This document shows positions 19,939 to 30,494 of a stretch of 64,000 nucleotides of DNA, piece after piece. Both the position numbers and the translations under genes were made by a program. The stretch is taken from assembly GCA_023334545.1 (NCBI GenBank), contig JAADVB010000016.1, positions 1-64,000 of the forward strand, given 5' to 3'. Under the pieces are notes generated by a model. It was not told the origin of the DNA. It ran no database searches and saw only the letters and a program-made list of their open reading frames with translations. The stretch's first letter is position 1. Every line of letters starts with the position of its first letter. This stretch comes from Salisapilia sapeloensis. Lineage: Eukaryota > Oomycota > Peronosporomycetes > Peronosporales > Salisapiliaceae.

Positions 19939-22900
19939 CTACAATAAATGTTTGCCAAACTCCATCCCGTGCGCATGTACGCTTCCTTTCTGTCGATAAC
20001 AAGCATCACACGTGATGTACCGACAGGGAGTACACTTCCAATGCTCTGCTCGTGTAATCAAGAGGTTGCACTCTGTACAAAAGACATTGGCTTGCGGTAC
20101 TTGTTCATTAAAAAAGTGGTGCAAGAGCATCATGCTCGAGTGTTTCGCTCGACGTAGCGAGTCGAACTGATACCCAGCGTTTGAGCACAATTGATGGAAC
20201 ATGAAGCGACTACCGAACAGTCTCGGCACTTGTCTCCACCATGCAGGCACCGGCTCTTTCGGAGCACACCCGCCGTCGGCTATAGGCGCCAGGTCCACGA
20301 CAAGCAGATCGTGTCGAAGCCTATGGACTGCCTGTCGGAGTTTGCTGTACACTTCGCTCATCTTGACCTCAACCTGATCCTGCTGCTCGCTCTTGAAAAC
20401 TACTTCCACCTTCTTGTACTCGGACGGACGATTCACCTTGGCATTACGAGCCTTGATACGTCCATAGATACGTTCGAGCTCTCCGATAATAAAGTCACCA
20501 TCGAAGATCGGAGGCAACTGAGATGCTGGCCATTGGAGCTCCATCGGATCCGTCTGCTTGGCCGTCACGCCTCTCGTCAGCATCATGGCAGACGTACCTG
20601 GATCCGAGCTCTGCACTTCTTCATCAAAGTAGCGGTCGTACAGCGATCCCCAGCCGCCTACAATACCCTTATCTTGTGCACCTTGCAGCAATTTCTTGTA
20701 CCAGTCTCGTAGATGCTCGGCGCTTGGTGTTTTCTGGAACGGAGGACGACACCAGAAGACGTAGCTCATACGTCGTTGCGGCGGACAGGACCAAATGTGG
20801 ATACGCTCAAAGCCTTGGCGACGAGCATAGTCAAAGTACGCTTGGAGAACGAGGTGGTACGTGATTGTACGTGTTGATGCAGGTCGAAAGTACCGGATAC
20901 TATCGACGTACGCTATGTACACTGCTCTTCGATTCGCCTCCAATTGACAAGAGTCTCCAAACTCTTGGGCAAACACCGTGAAGAGGCAGACGTCGACTCC
21001 ATCTTGTCGCTGGAAAAGAAACAGACCTCTGGATAAAAAGTCAATGGATGTCGGAAGACGATGCGGGTCGTCTTGATTTCCTAAAGCATCTGCATTCGTT
21101 CGGAATGTCTGAACGACATTCTCCGGAAGTGCCATCGACATCTCTGGGAAGCTCAACGCTCGAACGTACAGCGTATCTGCAACTCCTTCATGTCCGTCCC
21201 TAGTCAACTGATCCTTGACAAACTTCTGAATAAAGTCGGACAATTCACACTCGGGCATGTCCTGACAAGACAACGAGGTCTTTGTCTCTGGCTGCTGAAA
21301 TAGCGACCGACAGTCTGGTGTCGCTAGTGACTTTATCTGCTTCTGCCGGTGCGTGCACATAGGACAGATGTACGTGTGCTCCGACTCGTATGCTCCTGCG
21401 ACAGGGTTATACAGTCCACAGACCTGATGCAGCCATCGACAGCAGTCGCTGCATTTAACCCACGGCTCTGGCACTGCCTGGCACTTTTTCTTTTCTAGCT
21501 GGCTTAGGTCGCTCACGTCGCCAGTCTCCACTTCTCCCTTAATAGACTTCGAGTAGCACTTGTTACACCACAGACGCGTCCCGTCGGACGTGAGGTAGTA
21601 GACCTTGTCTTTCTTAATGTCCATGCCGCACCCGATGGCTGTGCATGTGAGGTGTGGAGGTGTGGACGCGAGACACTGTTGACTGCATAGGAAACACGTG
21701 TGTCCTCGACAAGTTTCACACACGTGTGCATGCCGCTTACTCTTTTTCATCATTTTCTCCTGCTCCGTCGTCATGAACTTTTCAAATCGATCAGCCAAGA
21801 CTGTTGCATTGACATGTATCGGATGATTCGGTGGATTAAACCTTTTTGCATTCTCAAACACCAACCGAACGTCCTTTTCAAAGTCACTTACTTCCAAGTA
21901 CGTACCTTCCATCAGCTTCGTTTTCACGGTACCAAGGTCCATCGGATGCGAGATGATATCCAGATAGTGAGGAATATCTAGAGCAATTGGGTCGACTGGT
22001 GTATTGAACACGCCTTGGCGATTGCGTTGGTCAGACATGAGTTTCGACAGCACGTCGTTCAGCTGGTCGAACATCTTGGTCTTTACGTCGGATTGGAGAG
22101 AGTCCAAGTGCTCTTTCAAGTCGTTTGAAGACATCCTCGCGGCAGGTTCGACGCACAAAAGATTGCGATGGACTATCTCGAGCTCATACTTCTCCACGCC
22201 ATTCGACAGACTGCGATTATTTCCGAGCGTGAACTGATTGTACGCCAGTGGTTCCATGTACACTGCCCCGGATTTGCTCGGCACGGGCTTATCCAACTCG
22301 GTGGCAGGAGCGGAGCCACTACGCCGTCGCCTTTTCGACGGACGCATGGCCATGCCACGCACGGCAGCAGCTGCGGGTGTGTTGAGCAAATCCTCTTCCT
22401 TTATCCTTTGGCGACGAGTACGCTTCTGAATTTTCCTCTTTGGTTGCTGGATAGGAACGACAGGTCGGACCGTCACTTCTACTGGTCGACGCAATAACGA
22501 CGGTGCTTGTGGCCAGACTCGATCTTTTGACCGGAAGACAGAATCATCGGAAAACACGTCTGTCATCCACTGGAAACGGTACCTTTGTTCCAGTCGGAGG
22601 CCCTTATCAGCACTTGTGTTTAGTCGATTCCAAATTGCATGTCTAGCACATTTCTCCGTGATAGGTGGACACTTGCCAACACCAAGCAAGATGAGATCTA
22701 GTCGATCGTTATTCCTTTTGATTGGTATGAGAGGTAATACGTCAATTGTACCTATGACGAGACGTAGCTCGGATGCTCTTGGTTGCTCTCGCTGTCCAGT
22801 CAAGTGCATCCACGACTTGTGCAGATTATCCGCTACGGACATCATTCGGCTCTTGGACTGCTCTTTCGCCGATTGGACAGGTGGTACCTTATCTCTACAC

Positions 22901-23247
22901 GGCACCATTGCGGCTTGTGGCGGATCTGGATAGCACTTTTTCAGTGCATTATAGTAATCATTCGTTGCGTCCACAATCTCCGGTTTGTCATCCACGTTCT
23001 CATCCTTTATCTCAATAACATTTTGGACACCATCACCATTCGATTCGACTGTGTACACCACCGGACTAGACCTATGAGGCTTCTTTGCAGAGTATTGACT
23101 AGCATAAGGCTTCGTATCACTGTCACTTTCGCTGCCGCTGCTTTGGAGACTGATGCAGACGTTGCCATGTTCATCAACATTTTCACGATATGACACGATC
23201 AGCGGCTCTTCCACGGACATTGCTTGTACGTCACTTTTGGCTGGCAT
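19939..23247 (-). CDS. CBP/p300-type histone acetyltransferase (bromodomain, PHD, KAT11, ZZ)
   Basis: 1102 residues from the first in-frame ATG at 23247; the frame continues to about 23304 only through a TTG codon. Order of domains: a basic disordered N-terminus; a bromodomain (about 22060-21780; DIPHYLDIISHPMDLGTV); a RING/PHD zinc-binding block with many C-x2-C pairs (about 21740-21330; CETCRGHTC, CSDCCRWLHQVCG); the KAT11 catalytic domain (about 21110-20600; VYIAYVDSIRYFRP, HIWSCPPQ, LRDWYKKLL, the last containing the position of the p300 catalytic Tyr); and a C-terminal ZZ finger (about 20110-19945; CTPCRYITCDACY). It would acetylate histones as a transcription co-activator. Unlike animal CBP/p300 or plant HAC proteins, it ends right after the ZZ finger, with no C-terminal TAZ2; no N-terminal TAZ1 or KIX is evident. 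Confidence 0.9.
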   Translation of the reverse strand: MPAKSDVQAMSVEEPLIVSYRENVDEHGNVCISLQSSGSESDSDTKPYASQYSAKKPHRSSPVVYTVESNGDGVQNVIEIKDENVDDKPEIVDATNDYYNALKKCYPDPPQAAMVPCRDKVPPVQSAKEQSKSRMMSVADNLHKSWMHLTGQREQPRASELRLVIGTIDVLPLIPIKRNNDRLDLILLGVGKCPPITEKCARHAIWNRLNTSADKGLRLEQRYRFQWMTDVFSDDSVFRSKDRVWPQAPSLLRRPVEVTVRPVVPIQQPKRKIQKRTRRQRIKEEDLLNTPAAAAVRGMAMRPSKRRRRSGSAPATELDKPVPSKSGAVYMEPLAYNQFTLGNNRSLSNGVEKYELEIVHRNLLCVEPAARMSSNDLKEHLDSLQSDVKTKMFDQLNDVLSKLMSDQRNRQGVFNTPVDPIALDIPHYLDIISHPMDLGTVKTKLMEGTYLEVSDFEKDVRLVFENAKRFNPPNHPIHVNATVLADRFEKFMTTEQEKMMKKSKRHAHVCETCRGHTCFLCSQQCLASTPPHLTCTAIGCGMDIKKDKVYYLTSDGTRLWCNKCYSKSIKGEVETGDVSDLSQLEKKKCQAVPEPWVKCSDCCRWLHQVCGLYNPVAGAYESEHTYICPMCTHRQKQIKSLATPDCRSLFQQPETKTSLSCQDMPECELSDFIQKFVKDQLTRDGHEGVADTLYVRALSFPEMSMALPENVVQTFRTNADALGNQDDPHRLPTSIDFLSRGLFLFQRQDGVDVCLFTVFAQEFGDSCQLEANRRAVYIAYVDSIRYFRPASTRTITYHLVLQAYFDYARRQGFERIHIWSCPPQRRMSYVFWCRPPFQKTPSAEHLRDWYKKLLQGAQDKGIVGGWGSLYDRYFDEEVQSSDPGTSAMMLTRGVTAKQTDPMELQWPASQLPPIFDGDFIIGELERIYGRIKARNAKVNRPSEYKKVEVVFKSEQQDQVEVKMSEVYSKLRQAVHRLRHDLLVVDLAPIADGGCAPKEPVPAWWRQVPRLFGSRFMFHQLCSNAGYQFDSLRRAKHSSMMLLHHFFNEQVPQANVFCTECNLLITRAEHWKCTPCRYITCDACYRQKGSVHAHGMEFGKHLL

Positions 23248-23705
23248 CCAGGCAAGGTGATGCAGACACTTATCGTCAACGGAGGGAGGGCGCCGATGGC
23301 CCAACGAAGGTACTCGACTTTTTCCTCCTACACGTCCCCAATTGCAGCTTTTGATGCTGTCTGATTGGCGATCAGTTTACATGTGAGTACAACCATTGGC
23401 TCGTGCTTGGTTTCAAATCTGAAACGAATTTATGTTTTTTTTCGTAAAAACAATTTCAAATCAATTAGTTTTCACTTATATCAATTGGATGTTCAAGAGG
23501 ATGGTATCCCTCGAGACGTGACCGATGGAATTTCAGGTGTGCATACGACGTCGACCGTGTCTCAAGATCAATTACCGTCAGAGGATCAATCATGGCGTAC
23601 ATGATCATGAGCCATCAGAAAGGAGACCATCACGTTGTGTCAATGTAAGCTTTCCAACGCTCAGTCGTGGATTTGCTCCAGATACCACACTACTACATCT
23701 TGAAG
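23248..23705. other. Divergent promoter region
   Basis: 458 bp between the starts of the acetyltransferase (minus) and the gene at 23706 (plus). No further gene or clear motif is seen. Short 5' exons of either gene could be hidden here. Confidence 0.5.
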
Positions 23706-24947
23706 ATGCAGTCCTCTACTTCAAACCAGTACACCACGACTGATACGACCAGTACGACACAATTACTAGAGCAGTCCGACTTCTCCACCCTCGTTCCCAT
23801 CGACTTCCCAGACGCTTCCCAATCAAGCCCTGTCAGTACAACCTCATCGGCCCAACCGAACGACCAAGCCAAAGGGAAATGGTCCCGTCGACTGGTCATC
23901 ACAAAGCAGCCACCCACAGAGTTTTACAAAGATGAAGGTATCTGCTGTCTACCATCTACTACTAGTGTCTGTGCTAACCTCGACAAATATCGTAGGGGGC
24001 AAGTCCAACTTCATTTCCATTGAAGTGAGCTTAGTCGAGTTCAACTCGGACGGTGAATCCGATCGATCGAGTGATGAAGAATTTGTCGATATCCCACTAA
24101 GTGTCGCTCCATTCTTCGAGTCTGGAAAGCGCGTGGAAGATCCGCAAATCTTCCGGACGATTGGAAACGACGTTGACGGTATCGTCATCAAACCGACGAC
24201 GCGCACAGCCGTCATCCACTTTCGGTTGGAAAAGGTAGTTTCTATCTATACCATGTATACTTGAGTATAACATTAATGGTCATGAATAGGTAAGTCGGCG
24301 CAAAGACTGCCAACGATTCAAGATCATGATCGAACCAAATCGAGAGCATTGCACGGCAAACGTCGACGACCTAACGCCGGTCTTCACGAATCCGATCTAT
24401 GTGCTGTCCAAGCGCAAGATCCATCACTTATCACCTAGCACCGACTCTTCTCTATCGCAAAAGCCGTCTCCAGTCAAGTACATCAAGAAAGGTATTTGTC
24501 ATGCATCGCTGGGCATGTACATATACCTAATTATACATTGCAGATCTTGAAGATATGGAGGAGCGCATCGGGCATCGTCTGGAAAAAATGTCCGCCCATA
24601 TCGATCGCCTCCATCGGCAGCTTCTGCACCAAGTACATGCTTTATAATTACTTCATTATGTATGTTGCTAACGAAGCGGACGGGTACAGAACAACATGAT
24701 CAGCAAGTTCATCTTGAGCAAAGACTACGGGCCTAGTTTTGAAAATGCAGGAACTCGTGCGAACTTTCGACCTGCTTTCAACCCCGTGTCTTTCTTCAGT
24801 GCGGAGCAACCGAGCACGTCATGGTCTCCTGCGCCACGAGTGCCTAGTCAGCACTACACCAGTCAGAGTCTGGAAGACCATTTGCGTCCACCGAGCTCAT
24901 CCGACTTCCACGAATCGGATCTATCGATCCCATATCCGGAGTTTTGA
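23706..24947 (+). CDS. Spliced gene of unknown function, Ig-fold-like domain
   Basis: Exons 23706-23937, 23996-24234, 24290-24491, 24544-24632 and 24690-24947 give 339 residues in a continuous frame; all four introns are GT...AG and 52-58 nt. The N-terminus is Ser/Thr-rich (residues 1-55). A conserved-looking beta-rich core covers about 60-190: SRRLVITKQPP, ISIEVSLVEF, an acidic patch (SDEEFVDIPL), IRTAVIHFRLEKVSRRKDCQRFKI-type strands, and TPVFTNPIYVLSKRK. The last motif recalls the Ig-like domains of Rel/CSL-type transcription factors, but that is only a resemblance. A helical segment follows (DMEERIGHRLEKMSAHIDRLHRQLLHQ), and the tail is Ser/Pro-rich and disordered. A nuclear DNA-binding or scaffold role is speculative. 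Convergent with the gene ending at 25036. Confidence 0.7.
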
Positions 24948-25035
24948 TTTTTTAAATTTTGAATTGGCGTGAAAAACTTTTTGTATGCATGCAACAAAAC
25001 ACTCGTGTTGTCATTGCTTCTTTCGAGATATGAAC

Positions 25036-25587
25036 TTATTGTGTAGCTGCCGCATCCTGGCCAGTTTCAAGGAAATGACGAAAATCACCGATGACCTGTA
25101 CCAAATTCCCCGCTGTCTGGATCTGCCGATGTAAATCGACGTTTTTTGGATTCTTCTCCATCATATTCAGCAGTTTTTCCTTTCGTCTCAACTATAATAT
25201 ATCCTTTAGAGACGATTTATAAACTCTCATGAAGCAATAGACGTACGATTTCCTTGTAAAGCTCATCACACACGGAATTAAATTGTTCCAGCTTCTTCAC
25301 CACTTGCGCCTCGACACCTTCCTGTTCACTTCCTTCCCTACATCAATCCTTTATACCCTGTCTCAGTAAAAACTAGATCCAACGAGCGTACGGATACTGT
25401 TCTTCTGCCTGCACCAACAGAAGGCATTCCGAAACTAGTGCCTACATCCGACATTATAAGTCTTCTATAGCTGTCTACAAACTCTATTAAACTGTACATC
25501 AAAGCTGGCGCACACGTCCTCAACCCGCAGCCTAAATGGCTTATTCGGGTCCTTGGACGTGTCACTCGTTAGCATCACATTCGCCAT
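25036..25587 (-). CDS. Small helical coiled-coil protein, unknown
   Basis: Exons 25587-25498, 25441-25392, 25337-25247 and 25191-25036 give 128 residues. The introns are 56, 54 and 55 nt, with donors GTACAG, GTACGC and GTACGT, and every junction keeps the frame. The start chosen is MANVMLTSD; an in-frame upstream ATG at 25695 would add 36 residues but comes within 40 bp of the divergent CNOT3 ATG. The protein looks wholly alpha-helical (ALVSECLLLVQAEEQYP, VVKKLEQFNSVCDELYKEI, then RRKEKLLNMMEKNP and VIGDFRHFLETGQ). The size and helix pattern are those of small Mediator-type or tethering-complex subunits, but I do not recognise the family. Confidence 0.6.
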
Positions 25588-25734
25588 CTTCCTTTCGACA
25601 CGCTCAAACCGGTGTTTGTGTCCCGATTTCGTGTTTAGCAGGTACATAAGTGGTACCATCCTCCACCGTATTTTTGACCAATCCGACAGCTGCATCCTCT
25701 CGAATACCGTACACGAGGAGAGTCCAGATAGACG

Positions 25735-27414
25735 ATGGCGGGCCAGCGCAAGCTCCTGAGCGAGATCGACCGCACGCTCAAGAAAGTGAATGAAGGTGTA
25801 GAAGTCTTTAACGATATATGGGACAAGGTGTACGCAGCAACGGCTCAAAATCAAAAGGAGAAACATGAGGCCGATTTGAAAAAAGAGATTAAGAAGCTCC
25901 AGCGGCTTCGAGACCAGATCAAGACGTGGATCAATAACTCGGACATTAAGGACAAGTCCTCTTTGACCGATGCTCGGCAATTGATTGAACGCAAGATGGA
26001 GGAATTCAAAGTATGTGAAAAAGAGACCAAGACGAAAGCTTATTCCAAGGAAGGATTAGCACAAGTCGAGCGTCTAGATCCGGCTGACCAGGCTCGTTTG
26101 AATTCGCAAGGGTGGATTCAGGATTGCCTGACCCAACTGAATGCTCAGATCGAGTCCGTGGAAGTGGATATCGAGCGATTGAACTCTGCCAAGGGCAAGC
26201 ACAAGAACAAAAGTGAGATCGCACACTTGGATTCGGTCCTTGGTCGACACAAGTGGCACGTGTTAAAGCTCGAACAGATCAATCGTCTACTAGACAACGA
26301 TCAGCTGAATGCAGATCAAGTGGATGATCTACGGGAAGACGTCGAGTACTACCTCGAAGCGAATCAGGACCCAGACTTTCTTGAAACCATGGCGGACGAC
26401 GATATTTACGAGCCCTTGGATCTCGATTCCATCGGTCCGTCCATGCAAGTCGGTCCGACTGGCCAGGAGAAGGAGGATGAGCCAGTGGAAGCTCCTCCTG
26501 TGGAAGTCAAGCCAGCGCCAGTGGAAAAAGAAAAGAAGACCAAGGCAAAAAAGAACGCGTCATCATCGAGTCTCATGTCTGGCATTGGTCGACCTGGCTC
26601 GGTTAAGCCGATGGAGTTGAAGAAGTCGCAATCGACGCCGAGTAAAACCAAGGACGACTGTGTAGAAGAGAAGAAAAGTAAAAAAACTAAAGGAACGTCT
26701 CCTGCGCCCAATGGAGTCACATCTACACCGTCCAAAAAAGCGCCCGAAACACCTGCCAAGTCGCCCACTTCGTCTTCACCTCCATCAGCAGAGGCCAAGC
26801 CGACGGAATTGAATTTCTTGACGCCGGTGAGCAAGAAGGAGGCTCCTGTAACATCTCCTAGCACTGCTGCTGACGCTGTTCTCGGCCGCACTACGTCCTC
26901 AGATCCAAGTGACTCGAGTGCAAGTATTACGCCAACTCTGTCTGCTCGATCACAGCAACCTGCTCCTCCATTGACGGAGGAGCAGAAGAATGTGCTTCGG
27001 ATGGTGGATGAAAGCTTCAAATTCCTGCCAGAACCACTCGATTCTGATCGATCGACTCGGTATACACCGAAGAATGCTTACCCGACGCATGCAAGTTTCC
27101 CGACAGAACCTTCGAGTGCATTGGAAAACCCGTCGCTGTTTGAAAAGATGGATGTCGACACGCTGTTTTTCATTTTTTACTACCAACAAGGCTCGTACCA
27201 ACAGTATTTGGCAGCAAGGGAACTAAAGCGACGGACGTGGGGGTACCACAAAAAGTACAAGACGTGGTTCAAACGGCATGAAGAGCCGCAAGTGACTGGA
27301 GACAAGTACGAACAAGGGACGTTTGTCTATTTCGACTATGAGGCTGGATGGTGTCAACGGATTAAACCGGAATTCACGTTCGAGTACATGTACCTCGAAG
27401 ATGAACTCCAGTAG
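25735..27414 (+). CDS. CNOT3: CCR4-NOT complex subunit 3 (Not3/Not5)
   Basis: A single exon encodes 559 residues. The Not3 N-terminal coiled-coil domain (1 to about 235) is clear: KLLSEIDRTLKKVNEGVEVF, KKEIKKLQRLRDQIKTW and TKAYSKEGL. A Pro/Ser/Lys-rich disordered linker covers about 240-440. The C-terminal NOT box (about 470-559) has DTLFFIFYYQQGSYQQ, LAARELKRRTWGYHKKYKTW and YFDYEAGW. CNOT3 is a scaffold of the CCR4-NOT deadenylase, which acts in mRNA decay and transcription control. The linker is shorter than in animal CNOT3, which is usually about 750 residues. It shares a short divergent promoter (about 150 bp) with the small gene to the left. Confidence 0.92.
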   Translation: MAGQRKLLSEIDRTLKKVNEGVEVFNDIWDKVYAATAQNQKEKHEADLKKEIKKLQRLRDQIKTWINNSDIKDKSSLTDARQLIERKMEEFKVCEKETKTKAYSKEGLAQVERLDPADQARLNSQGWIQDCLTQLNAQIESVEVDIERLNSAKGKHKNKSEIAHLDSVLGRHKWHVLKLEQINRLLDNDQLNADQVDDLREDVEYYLEANQDPDFLETMADDDIYEPLDLDSIGPSMQVGPTGQEKEDEPVEAPPVEVKPAPVEKEKKTKAKKNASSSSLMSGIGRPGSVKPMELKKSQSTPSKTKDDCVEEKKSKKTKGTSPAPNGVTSTPSKKAPETPAKSPTSSSPPSAEAKPTELNFLTPVSKKEAPVTSPSTAADAVLGRTTSSDPSDSSASITPTLSARSQQPAPPLTEEQKNVLRMVDESFKFLPEPLDSDRSTRYTPKNAYPTHASFPTEPSSALENPSLFEKMDVDTLFFIFYYQQGSYQQYLAARELKRRTWGYHKKYKTWFKRHEEPQVTGDKYEQGTFVYFDYEAGWCQRIKPEFTFEYMYLEDELQ

Positions 27415-27556
27415 TTGAAAGCTTCTCGTAACTAAGTAGACTTGGATTTGCCAATACCACCATACTTGTCGTTATACGCGTATACTCGTCGTACCACGAG
27501 ATACTTCTTGTGGTAGGAAATGTCTTATCAGATGGCACACGTTGGTCACTAGTCAA

Positions 27557-28831
27557 ATGACATCCTACGTGATCAGCTTAGCGAGTGTGCAGCAAGCACA
27601 GGAACGTATCCGTGGCGTGGCACATGAAACGCCTGTGCTATCCTGTGCATCACTAAGTAACGAAGCGTCCAAGGCGGCTGGACGCGATCTGCATCTCCAT
27701 TTTAAAGTGCTTTTTCATGTCCATTTTATCCCTAAGACGTACACATGACCCTGCGTTTCTAGTGTGAGAACCTGCAAAAGGTGGGAGCGTTCAAGTATCG
27801 AGGCGCAGTGAACGCCATTCAGCATTATCTCGAGACCACGAATGGTGAGCCGACTACTTTTGTCACACACTCGAGTGGCAATCATGCCCAGGCCGTCGCC
27901 TTGGCAGCGAAGAGTCTTGGCAGCAACGCCGTCATCGTCATGGTAGATCAATATCTCTTAATTGGTACAATAGCATTTCGTGACGCTCCTGTTCTAGCCT
28001 AATAATGCTCCGACGCCAAAGAAAAATGCCGTCGAAGGGTATGGTGCCCAAGTAGTGCTTTGTGAACCAACACTTGAGGCTCGGAACAACACGGCAATGG
28101 AGTGGGTTGAAAAGACGAAGGGGAAGTTTATCCATCCATCGAATGACCCGGACGTCATGAGCGGTCAAGGCACTGCTGCCGTCGAATTGCTCGACCAGAT
28201 GCAAAAGCAGCACGGAAAGCTCCCTGACGCAGTGCTCATTCCTGTTGGAGGTGGCGGACTCTGCTCTGGCACGGCAATGGCTGTCAAGGTAAAGTGTCTT
28301 TCGTGTACTACAAGCGTCCATGTTCCTCGGACTAACTCTCGGGATTCAGTCCCTTCATCCAGATATTAAGGTGTTTGGCATTGAGCCGGCCGGAGCTGCT
28401 GATGCCTACGCTTCCTTCCAGGCAAAGCGACTACGAGATCATGACAAACCACCACAAACCATCGCTGACGGCCTTCGAACTACTTTGGGTATGCATGATG
28501 ATACCTTGCGAAACTGTTGTTACGCTTATCATTCTCCTATTTCCTAGGCGACAAGAACTTCCCAGTGATCCGCGACTATGTTGATGACATTATTCTCGTC
28601 TCTGAAGATGAAATTATCTCCAGCATGAAGCTCATTTGGGAACGCATGAAACTCGTACATTTTATCTACTCCTATGTATACCTCTCTTTTTAACATGATA
28701 TCTAGGTGGTCGAGCCTAGTGGCGCAGTGGCGACTGCTGCCGCACTCTCCAACAAACTACCAAAAGATATCCAAACGGTCGGTATCATCTTTTCAGGTGG
28801 TAACATCGACCTAGACAAACTGCCATGGTAA
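27557..28831 (+). CDS. Serine racemase / threonine dehydratase, PLP fold type II
   Basis: Six exons (27557-27706, 27763-27942, 27998-28288, 28350-28488, 28548-28654, 28706-28831) give 330 residues; the introns are 51-61 nt. The PLP lysine lies in KVGAFKYRGA (about residue 61). SSGNHAQAVA is the substrate loop, IPVGGGGLCSG the phosphate-binding glycine loop, and EPSGA and FSGGN complete the fold. The length fits serine racemases and biodegradative threonine dehydratases, which lack the C-terminal ACT domains of biosynthetic IlvA. The reaction is racemisation or beta-elimination of L-Ser/L-Thr; the two activities cannot be told apart from sequence alone. No targeting peptide is evident, so it is probably cytosolic. 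The convergent DnaJ gene ends 45 bp away. Confidence 0.9.
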
Positions 28832-28876
28832 CTAGACGTAAAGCACTCAACAAGCTTGTCATTCGTTTCCATTTCT

Positions 28877-30100
28877 TTATCCGAAAAAGTAGTTGACAGC
28901 AAAGTACAACACGATAAAGTAGACGAACGGAGGGATCTTGTACCCTTGCGGCTGCTGTACCTTGGCTTTCGGCTGCATCAAAGCATCCACGGACCTAACA
29001 TCTTCACCAGAGGCATCCTCCTTCTCCAAAGTATTTGTCTTTAAGGAAGGATGCTTCTCCATTTTCATCCGCTTTCGAGCACCTGGAGGAACATTTTCCT
29101 TGGACTCGGCTGGCCTATTCGCCGTGCCGTCCGGCCGATGCCGCGCAGATGATGCCAGTTCTCCCTGAAGCTGTCTCATGGACAATAAGATAGCCTAGAA
29201 GCACTCGTTAGCACTGTTGTATATCGCACTAGCTCATGAGAAGAATACTTTATGAGACTTGAGGAGTTCCACCGAGATCGCAAAGTTACTATGGGCAATG
29301 TCATGGTGTAAATACGATCCAACGGTTCGGCAGCCGTTGACGATAGGGGCAAAAGAAGAGCGTAAGAGCTGGATGAACTCATGCGTGGTCATGTATGGGA
29401 ATAAGGAAGTGGTGAGAGATGCTCCACCGAAAAGCAAGTTGATCTCAATAACGAGGAACAGGACTCCAGCAGCGTAGGACCAAGCACGTGCTTCACGAGC
29501 ATTGTCACTCAGTGTCAGGACGTACGTAAAAGCCGTCCAGACGCCATAGAAAGATACCATGCCGATACCAGTTTCCATTTGAAGCCTCGAGATATCCTTT
29601 TCCACCGCCGCTTTGCCAAAGTTATCGTATAAATATCGCTTATGTGCATCTGCGATCGTCTACCATTTCCATTGAGCATCAATAGGTATTCATCAAATAC
29701 GAAGAAACTTACGTCGTAGGCTTCACGCAACCTAGTAAATTCTTGTTGTGCGTTTTCCGATGGGTTACGGTCCGGATGCATCGTAATCGATTGAGCGCGG
29801 AAAGCACTCTTGATATCAGACAAACTGGCATCGCGACCGACTCCGAGCAAGTAATAGTAGTTGGTTTCTTGCTCGGACAATTGTAATGCCTACGAGTACA
29901 TGCATGAGCTATCTTGTCGAATCGACACGTAATGAAAGCTGACGTACAATGGAGAGAGACGCCAATAACACGAGGAACCCAGTCGCGTAGATTAACGCAC
30001 GTTGCTTTGAGAACCTCCCGGGCTTGAGGATCCATGAAACTGCAGGCGAAATCACACAAGCCTGGTAGAAGAAGCCTGAAAACGCATCGGAGCTCACCAT
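28877..30100 (-). CDS. Multi-pass membrane DnaJ protein
   Basis: Exons 30100-29948, 29889-29713, 29659-29249 and 29194-28877 give 352 residues; introns are 58, 53 and 54 nt. The J domain lies mainly in exon 2 and runs into exon 3: YYYLLGVGRDASLSDIKSAF, MHPDRNP with the HPD that activates Hsp70, and REAYDTIADAHKRYLYD. Membrane segments occur before it (LIYATGFLVLLASLSI), after it (MVSFYGVWTAFTYVLTL; YAAGVLFLVIEINLLFG) and at the very C-terminus (FVYFIVLYFAVNYFF). It would recruit Hsp70 at a membrane, most likely the ER. It lacks the Sec63 Brl domain and any Cys-rich region, so it is a type III J protein of unknown exact role. It is divergent from the mitochondrial carrier across about 390 bp. 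Confidence 0.8.
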
Positions 30101-30494
30101 ACTCGTCTAACTTCCGGTCTTATCCGTCTGACGTGTCACACAGGTTGCACGAAAGTTGCGCAATGACGTCGACTATCTCGTCACGATAGGACGAATGACG
30201 CGAAAATTAAGATGAAAAGCTCATGGTAACCGCCATCTACCTACGAATGTACTTGGCGGTATAGTCCATGCTACGATTCAAACGTGGACGTGGAGGCACA
30301 GAAAGCGTTTTACGCGTCTCGTAAATGTAGAAAGAGTAGTCGTCTAAACCAACTCATCTCCCAATCACTCCATTTGGCACAACAGTTGGCCAAATCTGAA
30401 GGGCAGGAGACCAGTGTTCATGCCGCTATTTCAAGCTTTCTAGCCCGATCATTTTTTAACGTCCTCTAAAAGGCTCACTTTCGCATTTGCCGCG
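30101..30494. other. Divergent promoter region
   Basis: 394 bp between the DnaJ and carrier start codons. A 61-codon frame at 30284-30469 begins only with GTG and is not needed to build either neighbour. Confidence 0.5.

Noticed and set aside
30284-30469. 61-codon ORF before the mitochondrial carrier, in frame with a possible N-terminal extension
   Set aside because: It begins at GTG and is separated from the carrier frame by a TAA. Starting at the ATG at 30495 with two canonical introns gives a normal-length carrier.
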